In this document: positions 35,769 through 46,638 of the stretch, in pieces
Layout: every line of letters starts with the position of its first letter
How positions within the stretch are numbered: the stretch's first letter is position 1
Origin: Carallia brachiata
Lineage: Eukaryota; Streptophyta; Magnoliopsida; Malpighiales; Rhizophoraceae
Length of the DNA: 64,000 nucleotides
Reading direction: 5' to 3'
Assembly: GCA_021464245.1 (NCBI GenBank)
Contig: JADCRB010000031.1
Location: 124,001-188,000 of the forward strand
Made by a program: the position numbers and the translations under genes
The notes under the pieces: model-generated
Database searches by the model: none
What the model saw: only the letters and a program-made list of their open reading frames with translations
What the model was told of the DNA's origin: nothing

Positions 35769-38700
35769 TAGCTATGTGGGTCTGCGATGTGCTATGTCTA
35801 TAATGTGTACTGTATGTGGTTGTTGAGGTGGATCCACCATCTGATAAATATATGGAGTCTGTGACTGGCTTGTCGGTGTGATTTCATTTCAAATTACGTA
35901 TGCATAAGCTGTTTATAACTTTATGGTTTATGAAAGTTCATTCAAGTGTGTATACAAGCTCCATAAGGATTTTGACTCCTTGATTTTTCCTACCTTTTTG
36001 TGTGAAGACCGCAAGAATCCTGTGGCAAACTGGCAAATCGGGTCAGATTAAAGTCTGAGCTGTTTTGAGTCTCAACAGGATGGTTCCTAATGAGAAAGAG
36101 ATTCTATGGTTGTATTACGGGTAGTTTTGCTGTTTGTATTAAGTCAATTTCTTTCGTTAGGAAGCCTATTGGTAATAGAAGTAGTTTTCTACATTCCCAT
36201 AAATTTTATATCCTTTTTGGGATTCAAATTAAAAACTTAAGTTTAAGTTCTTAAGCATTAGAGTGTTTCTCGAGGGAATACCAAGTAAATTTTTTTTCTT
36301 GCTCAAAGCATACTATTGTTTGCATTTAGATTAAGAGGTTCAAAAGAAACTACTCAGTGCTTGACCAAAAGCATTGTTTGTATAGGCTAAGCATGACATT
36401 ATTAATTATATCATCGGAAGGTTATAGTATGAGACTGTCCATTGCTTTACCAATTCAAAATGAGCATCTAAATCTTTACCAATTTTATTTTTCCGCGGAT
36501 CCTAATTATTTGGAGTTAAAGGAACTTTTAATTGATCAAACCTAGGTTCATTGCTGCATGCCAAAAATAATGAAATTTAGAGGAGAACTGTAAGTTGGTT
36601 TTTGGCACACCAAAGGGTACAAGAAAGAAAGTTTTCCTCAAAACAATTTGTTGTCTAAAAATTTTCTGAATTTAAATAAATTTGTCTGTATTTATAATAT
36701 TTTATAAAATATATACAGCGATTCTTTCATGTGTAGAAAATTTTTGAAGACAATTTGCTTTTTATTGCAAACTATCGAAGTACAAAAAGAAATGAAACAA
36801 AAAGAAGAAAAACTTTTATTTCAATTTATCAATTATAATGGCACTTTTACCAAAACAAAGACACTTTTCACGAACAAAAGTACCATTAGGAAAAAAAAAA
36901 GAAAAGTGACGATAGGGAATTTTAGATCTGTTGTAATAACTAGTTAATAGTTTTATCTAACCATTTTGATAATTTATTAATTTTTTATTTATTTATAAAT
37001 TTAATTATTTAATAATATATATTATTTTATAATTACATAAAAATTACTTAATTGAAGGTATCGAATCTTTTTCACAGAAAAAAAAAAAGGAAAGGTAGAG
37101 CTAAAAAATGCAAGAATACTTAAGTTATAACTTAGAATTGAAATTAAAGCTAAAGCAAGAGAAGAATTTTTGTTTTTTTAATGTAAATATATAAATACAA
37201 TTCTTAATTTAAGAGAAGCGCAAAACAATTAAATAATTACGAGATATTTTTTTTTATTAGATAATAAGCCATAAAATGCTACATCGCTTGACCTGACAAT
37301 ATTCAATCCTAAATTCTCGCATCTAAAATGGAGCTCTTTAAAACAATAGAACCAAACAAAACAGTGGCAGCAAGCGAGGAGAATTTGACTTTGCTATTTA
37401 TGGCCCTCAAATGATGCAAGCTAGGCTTTTGCATACTGCGGGGCCGGTTGTCTCTTGCCATTTATGGGCCTCAAATGAGACAAGCTTGGCTTTTGCAGCT
37501 CTTCAACATCTGTTGATACTCATGCTTCCTTATCCGCATAATCATTTTAGGAAAGTTTCGTAATTTCACATAAATAGTTTCAAATTAACTTGAAAATAAT
37601 TACAACTGTTGAATGATCAAATTTTAAAAAAATAAATATAAGTAAATTATTTGATACTGTTGATAAGACAGTATAATTACTTTAAAATTATTTAAATAAA
37701 ATTATGTAGTGTTGCTTATCATTTTAATACGTGGAATGCATTGGCTGTTGGCTCTCTTGCACTTCAATGCTGAAAATAGTAGAAATAGTGGAATGAGTTT
37801 ATTCTACTTACTCGCGGCCTCTTTGCGAAGTGTCGCTTGCTTTTTGACGTGGTGTTGCTGCTGTTGCATAAGGTAGTGAGTCTAGCGAGGCCTCATTATT
37901 TGTCATCCTGTTGTTTTGTCTTGTGGTCTCGTGTTATTCATATCTCTCTTATTTTGTTTTATTTTATTTGTTTGGTTTGTGGAGACTAATATCAATTTTA
38001 TATATGAAATTTAACAGTTCACGTAAGTGTACCATTAATACTTTGTAACTAGTTTTTTAGTTTTTTTTTTCAAAGAAAAAAATTAGATAATAGAAGTGAC
38101 ACTCTACAATTTTAATAGAAAAGATTGTGACCACAGATAAGAAGGTATGGAGTGATGGGGAATAAACTCACTATTATTACTATGTTGATGATACATTTAG
38201 TCCCATCACTTAATTTGGCATGCCCTCAAACTCGTAATCTCTCACACAGACTCAAAGTCGATTACCACTTGGAATAAGTTTTTAATTAGGTTACTGACTA
38301 TTGTGTTAGTAACAAAAAATAGTTCAAATAAGGCTACTAATATAAAAGACACACGAACGAATAAGTTAGTTGTCAGTTAATTGATGAATTAACAGTTGAC
38401 ACAATGAAATTAATCTATTCTAATCAATAATTTATGTTCATGTGGTAAAAATCACTCAAGTTTAGACAATATTTAACGTCTCTGTTGAGTGATTTTTGTC
38501 GTATAAACATTACAATTTTGTTCTGTCTTTGTCACATAGGTCTCAAATGTTATTTGAGTTTGAATGATGTTACCACTTAAACGTAAAATGTTAATTAGAA
38601 TAAGTGAATTTCGTCACATTAACTATCAACTGATAAATTGATAACGATTTAAGCTAACTAACCCATTCATATGCTTTTTGGAAAGTTACTAGCCTTATTT

Positions 38701-40297
38701 AATTTTTTTTATTACTGAGTCAAATTTAAATTTCCAATAATTATCGACTCAATTATAAGCTTATCCTTTTACCACTCAGACCTCCAAAGTAGTAGTGTTT
38801 GTTTGCTAATTCTCATATTGGCCTTCTTGATTTTGCTTAAGCCCATCTGAACATATCAAAAGATGCTGAGGCTTGGCTCATTTGTGCCCATATTCTCATT
38901 GTTTAAATCAAAGTCATTTGCCTGCTGATTCCTATCCAAAATTGACATATCAAACATTCAATCAAAGTAAATTTTAGTTACATGTTGTTTTGCCCCCTTC
39001 ATCAAATGCATTCTTTAAGATAGAAAGGACAAAACAAACTCCCTGTCTCCATGTCATCCATCCCAATTCTTCTTTTCTTTCCTTGATTCATGATAGACAC
39101 AGATTTTCTGTTTATGTCCATTTTGATTTATTGATTCTACCTTGTTATTCAAGCAGAAAATCAACGTGTTTCTTATGGTTTTTTTTATCCGGCAACTTGC
39201 AGTCAAGGTCCGAACGTTAGTTGAAATCGAAAGGGTCAAAATAACAATATCAGATTAGTCCACACTTGTGTGCGATTAACATCCATGTTAAAAAAAAAAA
39301 AAAAAAAAGAACATACAGCCATAAATGATAGAGATCAATCAGTTTGGAGTTCTGTGTTTCGAGCACAACTGGACTATGTTCTTATTTTCCGGTTTGTCGT
39401 TCTCCTTTGTAACAAAAAGTAAAAAAGAGTCTCCTTAATAATAAGATATATAAGAAATAATCATAAAGTAGACATAAGAATTAATTTAGTTTTTAAAAAT
39501 AATAAAAAATTATTTTTTTCAATACTAAATCCTCAATATAATTAGTGTTATCTCAAATTTATTTAGTATCATTATTCTAAATCTTGATTTATTTTTTTTT
39601 TTTCATTTTTTTTTGCTTAAAAAAAAAAACTTTCCACTGCGTATGATTATTTTGTAGTTATTTTTTATGTCTCTTAATTTTTTCCAATAATAAAATAAAT
39701 GATAATGGTCATTCCAGTGTCATACCTAATTGGTTCTTGCCAATACTTGAAATTTCAAAAAGCAGCAGTTCAATCTTTCTTGAAATTTTTATCTTTTTTG
39801 AAAGTTTTGATGATGTTAAAAGGTGACCAATGGATATTCCTAAGGAACTGGCTAGCTTATTTGACTTTATTTTTTTTTTTGATGTTTTCAAGCACATAGA
39901 TATGAGGCAATACTTAAAAACGAAGTGGCTTTAATTGCAGCTTTTTATAAGGACAATTGATTTGCTTAACATACGCATCTGGGGCAGGTTGGCCTAAGTT
40001 TTATTAATTGTTAATAGCAATATTCAACTAAAGTATAATCTATAGAGATGGCCTAAATGGTTGACTTCACCGGAAAATTGCAAAATTTTGGCAATGACCT
40101 TTATATATCTATGTGTTTTTCCGTTCAAATGAGCTGATAACGCAGGAGTTGGGGCCGGGAGGGGATGGTGAGGCAACAGGTTGGTTGGAGGAATGCGCTG
40201 CCAACCAGAGCAGCTAAAGTTGCGCCTCAAGACCTTTATATATAAAATCAAGAACAAGGTGGCAGCTTCACGAGCTCTTAACCTGGATTTGCAAAAA
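35769..40297. other. Intergenic, no gene seen
   Basis: About 4.5 kb of AT-rich spacer with only short, unconserved frames. A duplicated block of about 35 bp (ATTTATGG(C/G)CCTCAAATGA, then CAAGCT) occurs near 37397-37433 and 37460-37496. The last 150 bp probably contain the promoter and leader of the DUF26 gene; an in-frame ATG at 40181 lies upstream of the signal-peptide start and is less likely to be used. Confidence 0.5.
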
Positions 40298-41233
40298 ATG
40301 GATATGTTCATTTTTCAATTGATGGTGTTTGCTGTGTCAACCTTAATGTTGCTGTCCAAGCTTTGCCTTGCTGATGTTAATGTGGTTATTGGTTTCCAAT
40401 GTTCAAGTTCTGATCACATCACATTGGACGGTGGATATCAGGCTAATTTAAACAATCTGCTGCATTCGCTCACTGAAAATGGGCCTACACACAATGGCTT
40501 CTACACAACAACAGCCGGAAATGGAAATCATAAGATTTATGGCCTTGCACAATGCAGAGGTGACCTTTCTAGTACAGACTGTGCAGATTGCTTCAGGAAC
40601 TCTACCATGGTTCGTGGCTGCACGGTTGGTCATAATAGCGCGATTTGGTCCAGTTGGTGTTCATTGCGGTATTCAAATGTTAGCTTTTTGGGTAAACTGG
40701 ATCAATCTGCAGTGGCCAGAGCTAATGATACTAATTTAGATGATCCGAATGTGATCTCAAAAGGATTGGACTTCATGTCCCGGCTTGCTTCTACAGCTCC
40801 AAACCTGCTGTCATGTTTCAGACTTTGGTTTTGGATGTTGGACAATATGGGAAGAGGCATGGAATGGCTCAATGCACTAGAGTTATCAGCAAGAGTGACT
40901 GCAGCAAGTGCTTGGTTGATCAATTGGCCACTTTTAGAACCACCATTGGGAACAAGAGAGGATGGGAGATTTATGGCTCTAGTTGTAGCATGTGGTATCA
41001 TGATTTCGAGTTCTATTTCAACTATACCATCCCTGCAAATGAAGGTTTGTAATGTTAATTCTGTGGTTACATTTTTTTTTTTTTCATCAGTGCAAATCTT
41101 GGGTTGATCTCTGTTAATGATAGTAATTAGAATTGCTTTATGTTACTTGAGAGCAGGTGTTATGAGATACTCACTGCGTCGACTTGCAATTGGCATCATA
41201 TCTGCAGTGTTGTCTTCTCTTGCAATTTTCTAG
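40298..41233 (+). CDS. DUF26 (Gnk2-type) cysteine-rich repeat secretory protein, one frameshift
   Basis: Exons 40298-41044 and 41157-41233. With one base restored the total is 825 nt, 274 aa. The start is chosen at MDMFIFQLMVF, a signal peptide ending near CLA|D (residue 25). Two DUF26 units follow, each with the C-X8-C-X2-C motif: QCRGDLSSTDCADC and QCTRVISKSDCSKC. The second unit ends SMWYHDFEFYFNYTIPANEG. The second exon adds MRYSLRRLAIGIISAVLSSL and then AIF-stop, a hydrophobic tail that could be a membrane or anchor segment. No kinase domain follows, so this is a CRRSP or plasmodesmata-protein-like product rather than a complete receptor kinase. DUF26 proteins act in the apoplast; some bind mannose and are antifungal. 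The frame breaks at an AAA run (40801-40803): STAP continues as KPAVMFQTLVLDVGQYG in the next frame. Confidence 0.85.
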
Positions 41234-42320
41234 CCATTGAATATCTTTTGATTAGCGAGTGCTCACAACTAGAGATTTTTCTTGTAATGTATTTCATCAT
41301 AAAAAATTTGTTTGCTGTAGACAAAGTTTGTGAAATATTTGTTGCAGAGGATGAGAGGATTAGCTTAGATAATATTTGTTAATTGGGAAGCTGTTCAAGT
41401 AGAAGTGTGGATATCTTTTTCTGAATTTATTTGTTTTTAGCTGTCTGCTCTTTACGTAATCAGTGAATTTTTTGACTCCTAATGGTTGCCGCAGATCTCA
41501 TTTAGTTCTTTTTGTCAAGAGAGCCATAATATGATGGCAACTTATACATGCTAAGCATGGAAACAACCTGTTTGTATTAAAAAAATTTTAAAAAATAAAA
41601 AAGAGGGTACCATTGCATACATTTGACATTTTTTAGATTTCATAGTATGAAAGTTTCGTGCACTGGGAACTTGCTTTGAGGGGGGGGGGGGGCTTGGTGA
41701 AACTTGTTCATGCTGTGGAGCCTGTGATTATTAGTTAATTGGAAGGCAAGTGCAGTTAGGGAAGGCATGTCATCCTGCTAGTTGGCAATGTTATTCCGCA
41801 CAGATTGCACTATCTTTAGACCAGAGATACTACTGTGATTCTTAATAATTTGACAAGTAGGCTAACCTATATTGGGTCAGCATGAAGCTGAAAGATGCAG
41901 CTAATGTTAAGTAGAACGAAAAACGTATCTTTTGCAGGCATGTATACGTAAGTTCAAGCCAGCAGGGCACGAGAAGCAAGAGAAACTAGATAGAGGTTGA
42001 AGAATGGAGCAACTATTTGGAAAAGAGTTGCCAAAGCTGAAACTATTGTCATGAAAAATGGAGGAGATGAACTAGAATGAGGCACACATGTCGATTGATC
42101 TCTAGATGAGTTTTTGGTATTAATTGTAAAATTGCTGGATGAGATAAACAATTTTGATGGCTGTTAAAAATGATAGAAAAAAAAATAGAAGAGCCTAATT
42201 CATCTTTTAACTATCTGAAGCCACAATGGCAGTTCCCGTTCCTGATGTTGAAGATCGATTAGATATGCCATAAACCTACTCACAGATTATGGTGCTGTTG
42301 ATGGTTGAGGAATGTCTACT
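41234..42320. other. Intergenic, no gene seen
   Basis: 3' region of the DUF26 gene, then spacer. There is a run of 12 G near 41681-41692, unusual in this AT-rich window. Short frames only. Confidence 0.5.
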
Positions 42321-42380
42321 GGTTTACTCCCAAGCAATAAAACTGTTGCGGGTTTACTCCCAAGCAATAAAACTGTTGAA
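42321..42380 (+). repeat. Tandem 30 bp repeat at the edge of the TRIM element
   Basis: Two adjacent units share 28 identical bases, GGTTTACTCCCAAGCAATAA plus AACTGTTG. The second unit runs a few bases into the left terminal repeat of the TRIM. Confidence 0.85.
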
Positions 42381-43048
42381 AAATTTGTGGAAGCGAACAC
42401 GCGCAGACTCGACCCTAATAAGGGAGAGTGATCACTGGAAAGTAGGAGTGAGAAGAGTGAGAACAAGCAACAAACATATGTAACATGAATACTGCTCTTA
42501 TTTAAAACCAATTGACTTAGAAACATAAGTCATGAGTTTATTTTTAAGTTACTTCAACTCTCCCTTCCTCTTCCATGTGGGATTGCTAACTCCCTTTAGA
42601 CAACTCACAATTGGTTCTCAACACTCACTCTCAATTGTGAGTGAATTCACCCTCTTAGTACACGTCAGGAACCATTACATCTTACTCTTGGTTCTCTGGC
42701 TACTTAACTTGGTCGCCTCTCGGGCTTTCTTTTGAGCTTTTAATTAAGGGTGTAGCTTCTTTTAAGATCCATAAGTCTCGTAAGATCATTTGCGCTCTAA
42801 TACCATTTATTAGAAAATTTGCGAAAGCAAATACACGCAAATTCGGGTCCAATAATAGAGAGTGATCACTGAAGAGTAGGAATGAGAATAAGTAACAAAT
42901 AAATGAATCACGGACATCCCTTTTATCTAAAACTAATTAACTTTAAAACATTTGTCATGAACTCATTTCTAAGTTACTTCAACTCTCCCATGCTCTGCCA
43001 TGTGGAATTGCTAACTCCTTTTAGACAACTCACAATTGGTTCTCAACA
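42374..43048 (-). mobile_element. TRIM, terminal-repeat retrotransposon in miniature
   Basis: Left terminal repeat 42374-42623 (250 bp) and right terminal repeat 42808-43048 (241 bp) are clearly homologous along their length, and both end in GGTTCTCAACA. The left one opens TGTTGAAAAATTTG; the right one opens TATTAGAAAATTTG, a degenerate TG. On the minus strand the repeats start TGTTGAGAACC. Next to the right repeat, the minus strand reads TGGTATTAGAGC (42805-42794), 11 of 12 bases of the initiator-Met tRNA primer-binding site. A purine-rich GAGAGTGAG lies before the other repeat. The flanks AAAAC and AAAGC form a 5 bp duplication with one mismatch. The internal region is only 184 bp and non-coding, so the element is non-autonomous. 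Confidence 0.8.
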
Positions 43049-43870
43049 AAAGCAACCGCTGACATGTTCGGCCTTTCTGCAATCCTGAACACAAAACAAG
43101 CCATTATGGACCCACCTCAAAGCCTCACCTATTGAGAATGATCAACCACAAATGGGTCTATCAACTCCTCTACTCTGTCCTTATTCGACATTTTCCGGGA
43201 TTCTGCTGTCATATCCATGGAATTCACCGTTATTGAAGAAGGAAGACTCATCTGCATTGAAAGTCTATGGTTATGTTCTGTTGTATATAAGGAAGAATGC
43301 ATTGATTCAGTTGACCGTGACGATATATGGATTGGATACACAATTGCTTTCCACCATGTTACGAATATGTTCGACTCCTATACCAGAAGTGTTTTGGCAA
43401 CGTGGTGATGAGAAAAAATTCTGCATAGAATAATGTTGGCATTGGTGACAATTTGAAGGTCAATCATGGCATAAAACTGTTACTTAAGAACGTGATACAT
43501 TTCTGATGCTGGAATAAATTTGATCTCTACTAGTATACTTAATGATAAAGGTTATCGAAGCAGTCCGAATGGAGTTACAAGGAAGTCAATAGAGAGCTAT
43601 TGCTACCGTTGAAAGGAAAGAATATGAATGTTAGCTTTCTAGAATATTTTTGCTAGACATATGAAACGTGAAGCAGATGTAGCTACCTGTGTGGCTTTTG
43701 CACAACTTTAGCATAAAAGACTTGCCAAATTCTGTAAAAGTAACAACTCCTACGCATAACAGGTATACTATTTAAGACTTATTGCTACTGTCGAAGGGAA
43801 AGAATATGAATGTTAACCAACTTCACTCTCTTCTTTCTACTACGAAACACAGGTCACAAAGACGTAACAC
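43049..43870. other. Spacer of unknown origin with a 37 bp direct repeat
   Basis: Contains two copies of ATTGCTAC(C/T)GT(T/C)GAA followed by GGAAAGAATATGAATGTTA (about 43599-43635 and 43781-43817). Short frames around 43129-43433 on both strands have no recognisable domain. It may be an internal remnant of the LTR element to its right. Confidence 0.4.
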
Positions 43871-44327
43871 TGCTTTGACACCATTGATGGATTTTAGATC
43901 AGTTTAGAAACTAAACTAAACTAGAAATTGAGAAAATGCAGCAGAGGAAGAGAGAGAGCTTGAGAATTCTGGAGAGAAAATCGTTAACTTCCATTCTCTC
44001 ATCCTGTATTGATCAACAAATCTCATTATATAAAGATAAATTTACATTCAAAATTGAAATAAAAGTTCCAGACAAACTAGTTGTTATATGACAGCTTTTA
44101 CAGATTTCAAATTTAAACTTAATCTTTTCAAACTCAAAAACGTTCTTGATGACCAAGCATCTCTAAACCACAAAAGATGTTAATCATATAAATTCAAGCA
44201 AAAGCAAGCTTGTGCAGCTGCTACAAAGCTTCTACAACAAGCCTTCTCAACTGTCATAACTGAAAGTTATGTTTTGGAGGGAAAAGCTTCACAAAAGGGC
44301 AAACTGCAGTACCATGGTTCTCCAACA
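43871..44327 (-). mobile_element. Copia-like LTR with primer-binding site, element truncated
   Basis: The LTR spans 43885-44327 (443 bp), bounded by TG...CA. On the minus strand it starts TGTTGGAGAACCATGG and ends AAAATCCATCA. One base later comes TGGTGTCAAAGC (43882-43871), 10 of 12 bases of the Met-tRNA primer-binding site. Inside the LTR a minus-strand TATA box (TTTATATAATGAG, about 44025-44037) precedes a GA/CT-rich leader, as in Copia LTR promoters. No second LTR or gag-pol coding was found, so this is a truncated element. Confidence 0.6.
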
Positions 44328-44727
44328 CTTAGTTTCTATCTTGCTTTAGACAAATTTATGATGAACTTGATACAGTTTGTAAACTACATGCTAGATTCAA
44401 TGCAAAACAAAATGTCTGTCCATGGTTTTGCCATAAAACAAAGATTTGACTAAATGTGATAATTTTCGAGATTCTTTTAAACATTTACCTTTTAAATAAA
44501 TGGCTGCATCAATTAACAAAGATCAAGAAAAACACATAATAATAATAAATTATTATTATTATTTGTGCAAATGAAACACATACATTGCTTTTTAGAACAC
44601 TCAGTGCTTAAGACGACTTTTATCTTACAGGTCTAATCCTCGTAAGAGGTTGTGGGGTTTATGGGATAGAAGAGAGCTTACAGATTATGATCAAACCTTT
44701 AGGTTAAACAATGATTACTAATTAACT

Positions 44728-46638
44728 TTAATTACTGCTAGCACTCCTTCGCAGACGGTTGCCTCTGACAGTGTTTTGAATTAACGCTTCTCCAACACTT
44801 TCTCCAATCCCTTCAATGAGGCCTCCAATAAACTCAACCACAACCTGAGAAGCGAGCCGAGCTGCAGTACCAAGCATGCTGGGCTTTTCGGGGGGCTTAA
44901 TCCCATTAGCATGAAGACCATTCACCATGTTCTTAGCACAAACTGCGTGCAGATGATACTCACAAACCGTGCACTGGTATGCTCGCCCTGATCTCCTCCT
45001 GTTGCACTCACCACAAGCAAAGACAGCCCCCGTCTCCACACCTCCGTTGGGCAAAGTCACGGTGGCCGGTAAGAGCTTAAGTGGGTGTGAATGGATCGAA
45101 ATGTTAATTTCGTTAGACAGCATAGCACAGCAAGGGTGAATCTGAAAGTTGCATGCGTTGCATTTGAAAATGTACCCTTTGGTTGCCTTCCCACACACAT
45201 CACACTTTGAACTCCGAATTCCACCTTTAACTGCGAATTAAAATTGGCATTTTATCAGTTAAATAATTATTAGATACATATCATTTACGGGTCAATGGAT
45301 TTTTAAGTATAACTCATTAAAAATTTATACTGCTAAATAAATAAGATTTTCTTTGTATAAAAAAAAATTAAAATACGTTTGTAAGATCTAAGTAAATTAT
45401 ATACTTTACGAAAAAAAAAAAGAAGTTGAGTAAAAACAACAAGTAACGGTCACAACAACAAATTTCACATAGATCAAACGCAGCTAGTGTCATGACTAAG
45501 CAACAAAAATCCCTTAAATCAAAAGGACTGAACGATTGATGGCATGTCTCTTCCATGCTAATTAGCTAAGGAGCAGATCGAACTTAAGAGGAACTTGTAC
45601 CATTCTTTTTATACGCGTCGGCAGCACTAAGTGTGATCCCTAATTACTGAACTAATCGAGTTGTTCTATCACTCACTCTGACAAGAAAGATCATTAGAGA
45701 CAATTAATTAGTGACAACTACGTTTTTTTTTGCCCCAGTATCTACGATTTACATGTAAAGCTTGTAATTGCCATTATAATTTGAATTATTGTCTCAAAAA
45801 CAACAATTGGGATAAAAATTAGAAATAAAGTTTTCAAAAATAGAGAAAAAAATAAAAAAAAGGATGTTTTACATGGGAAGCTTGAAAGAGTTTTAAAGTG
45901 ATAAGAATTATTAGATTGTGGAATTTAGAAATATATATACATATATATATATTATTGGATAACGGAATATTGTTATTTTGACATTACTTAAGCAAAACTA
46001 TATGTAAGGTGCTCTATATTTTTTCACTTTGCAGGAACATATGATTTAGAGGCAAATTAAAAATGACTCTATAGCTACTAAATTTTAATCTCATAAAACA
46101 TAACTCTGCCAAAAAAAAAAAAAAAAAGAAATAAAAAGAGCTAAACTCTCTCACCAGGTTTAGAAGAAAACAAGAGCTGGTGATGCGAGTGGAAAGGATG
46201 GGCCTTAAGAGCAGGAGGAGCCAAGGCGCAGAAGTCGTGCAGCTGAAAGTCACACTGTGGGCAAGAGAAGCGCTTGCCGGAGCCGTACTCCTTGCAGCCG
46301 GCGCACTTAAAGAGGTCCGGATAGTTACGTTGGCACAAGGGGTGAAGTGGGTGGCTCGAATGGAATACTTGTTCTCCGGAAGACTGAGACTCAGGTGAGG
46401 TGGGAAAGTCAATCATGTAAGTCTTTTTTGGGACATATGGCTGTTCACCTGGAGGATTATTCGCTAAAGGAGGTTCCACTGAAGCAGACTGCTTCGAGAG
46501 AAACGAAGTCGTCTTCTTCAATGGATTGTTGCTCATATTGGTAGCTTTGTTGTTGTGTTGTTGGGATTGCTGGGGATTTGTTGGTTGGTTGTGGTGTGGA
46601 TTTGTGGAGCATAAATGCATTAGAGATGTAGAGAACAT
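44728..46638 (-). CDS. DC1 (C1-like, Cys/His-rich) domain protein
   Basis: Exon 1 is 46638-46155 and exon 2 is 45230-44728, joined as SSKPG|VKGGIRSSKCDVCG; 328 aa from the first ATG. The first 34 residues (MFSTSLMHLCSTNPHHNQ, then Gln/Asn-rich) look like translated leader. The second ATG (MSNNPLKKTTSF, 46536) may be the real start, giving 294 aa. Three C1-like zinc-binding units follow: HPLHPLCQRNYPDLFKCAGC to FQLHDFCAL; HPFHSHHQLL to CDVCGKATKGYIFKCNACNF and IHPCCAML; and HPLKLLPA to CGECNRRRSGRAYQCTVCEY and HAVCAKNM. The C-terminus has a glycine-rich hydrophobic stretch (VVVEFIGGLIEGIGESVGEA). Plant DC1 proteins are a large family linked to stress and defence signalling; no specific partner can be inferred. 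No frameshift is seen. Confidence 0.88.

Noticed and set aside
46014..46412. A 132-codon minus-strand frame overlapping DC1 exon 1
   Set aside because: Out-of-frame shadow; the cysteine/histidine pattern is only in the other frame.
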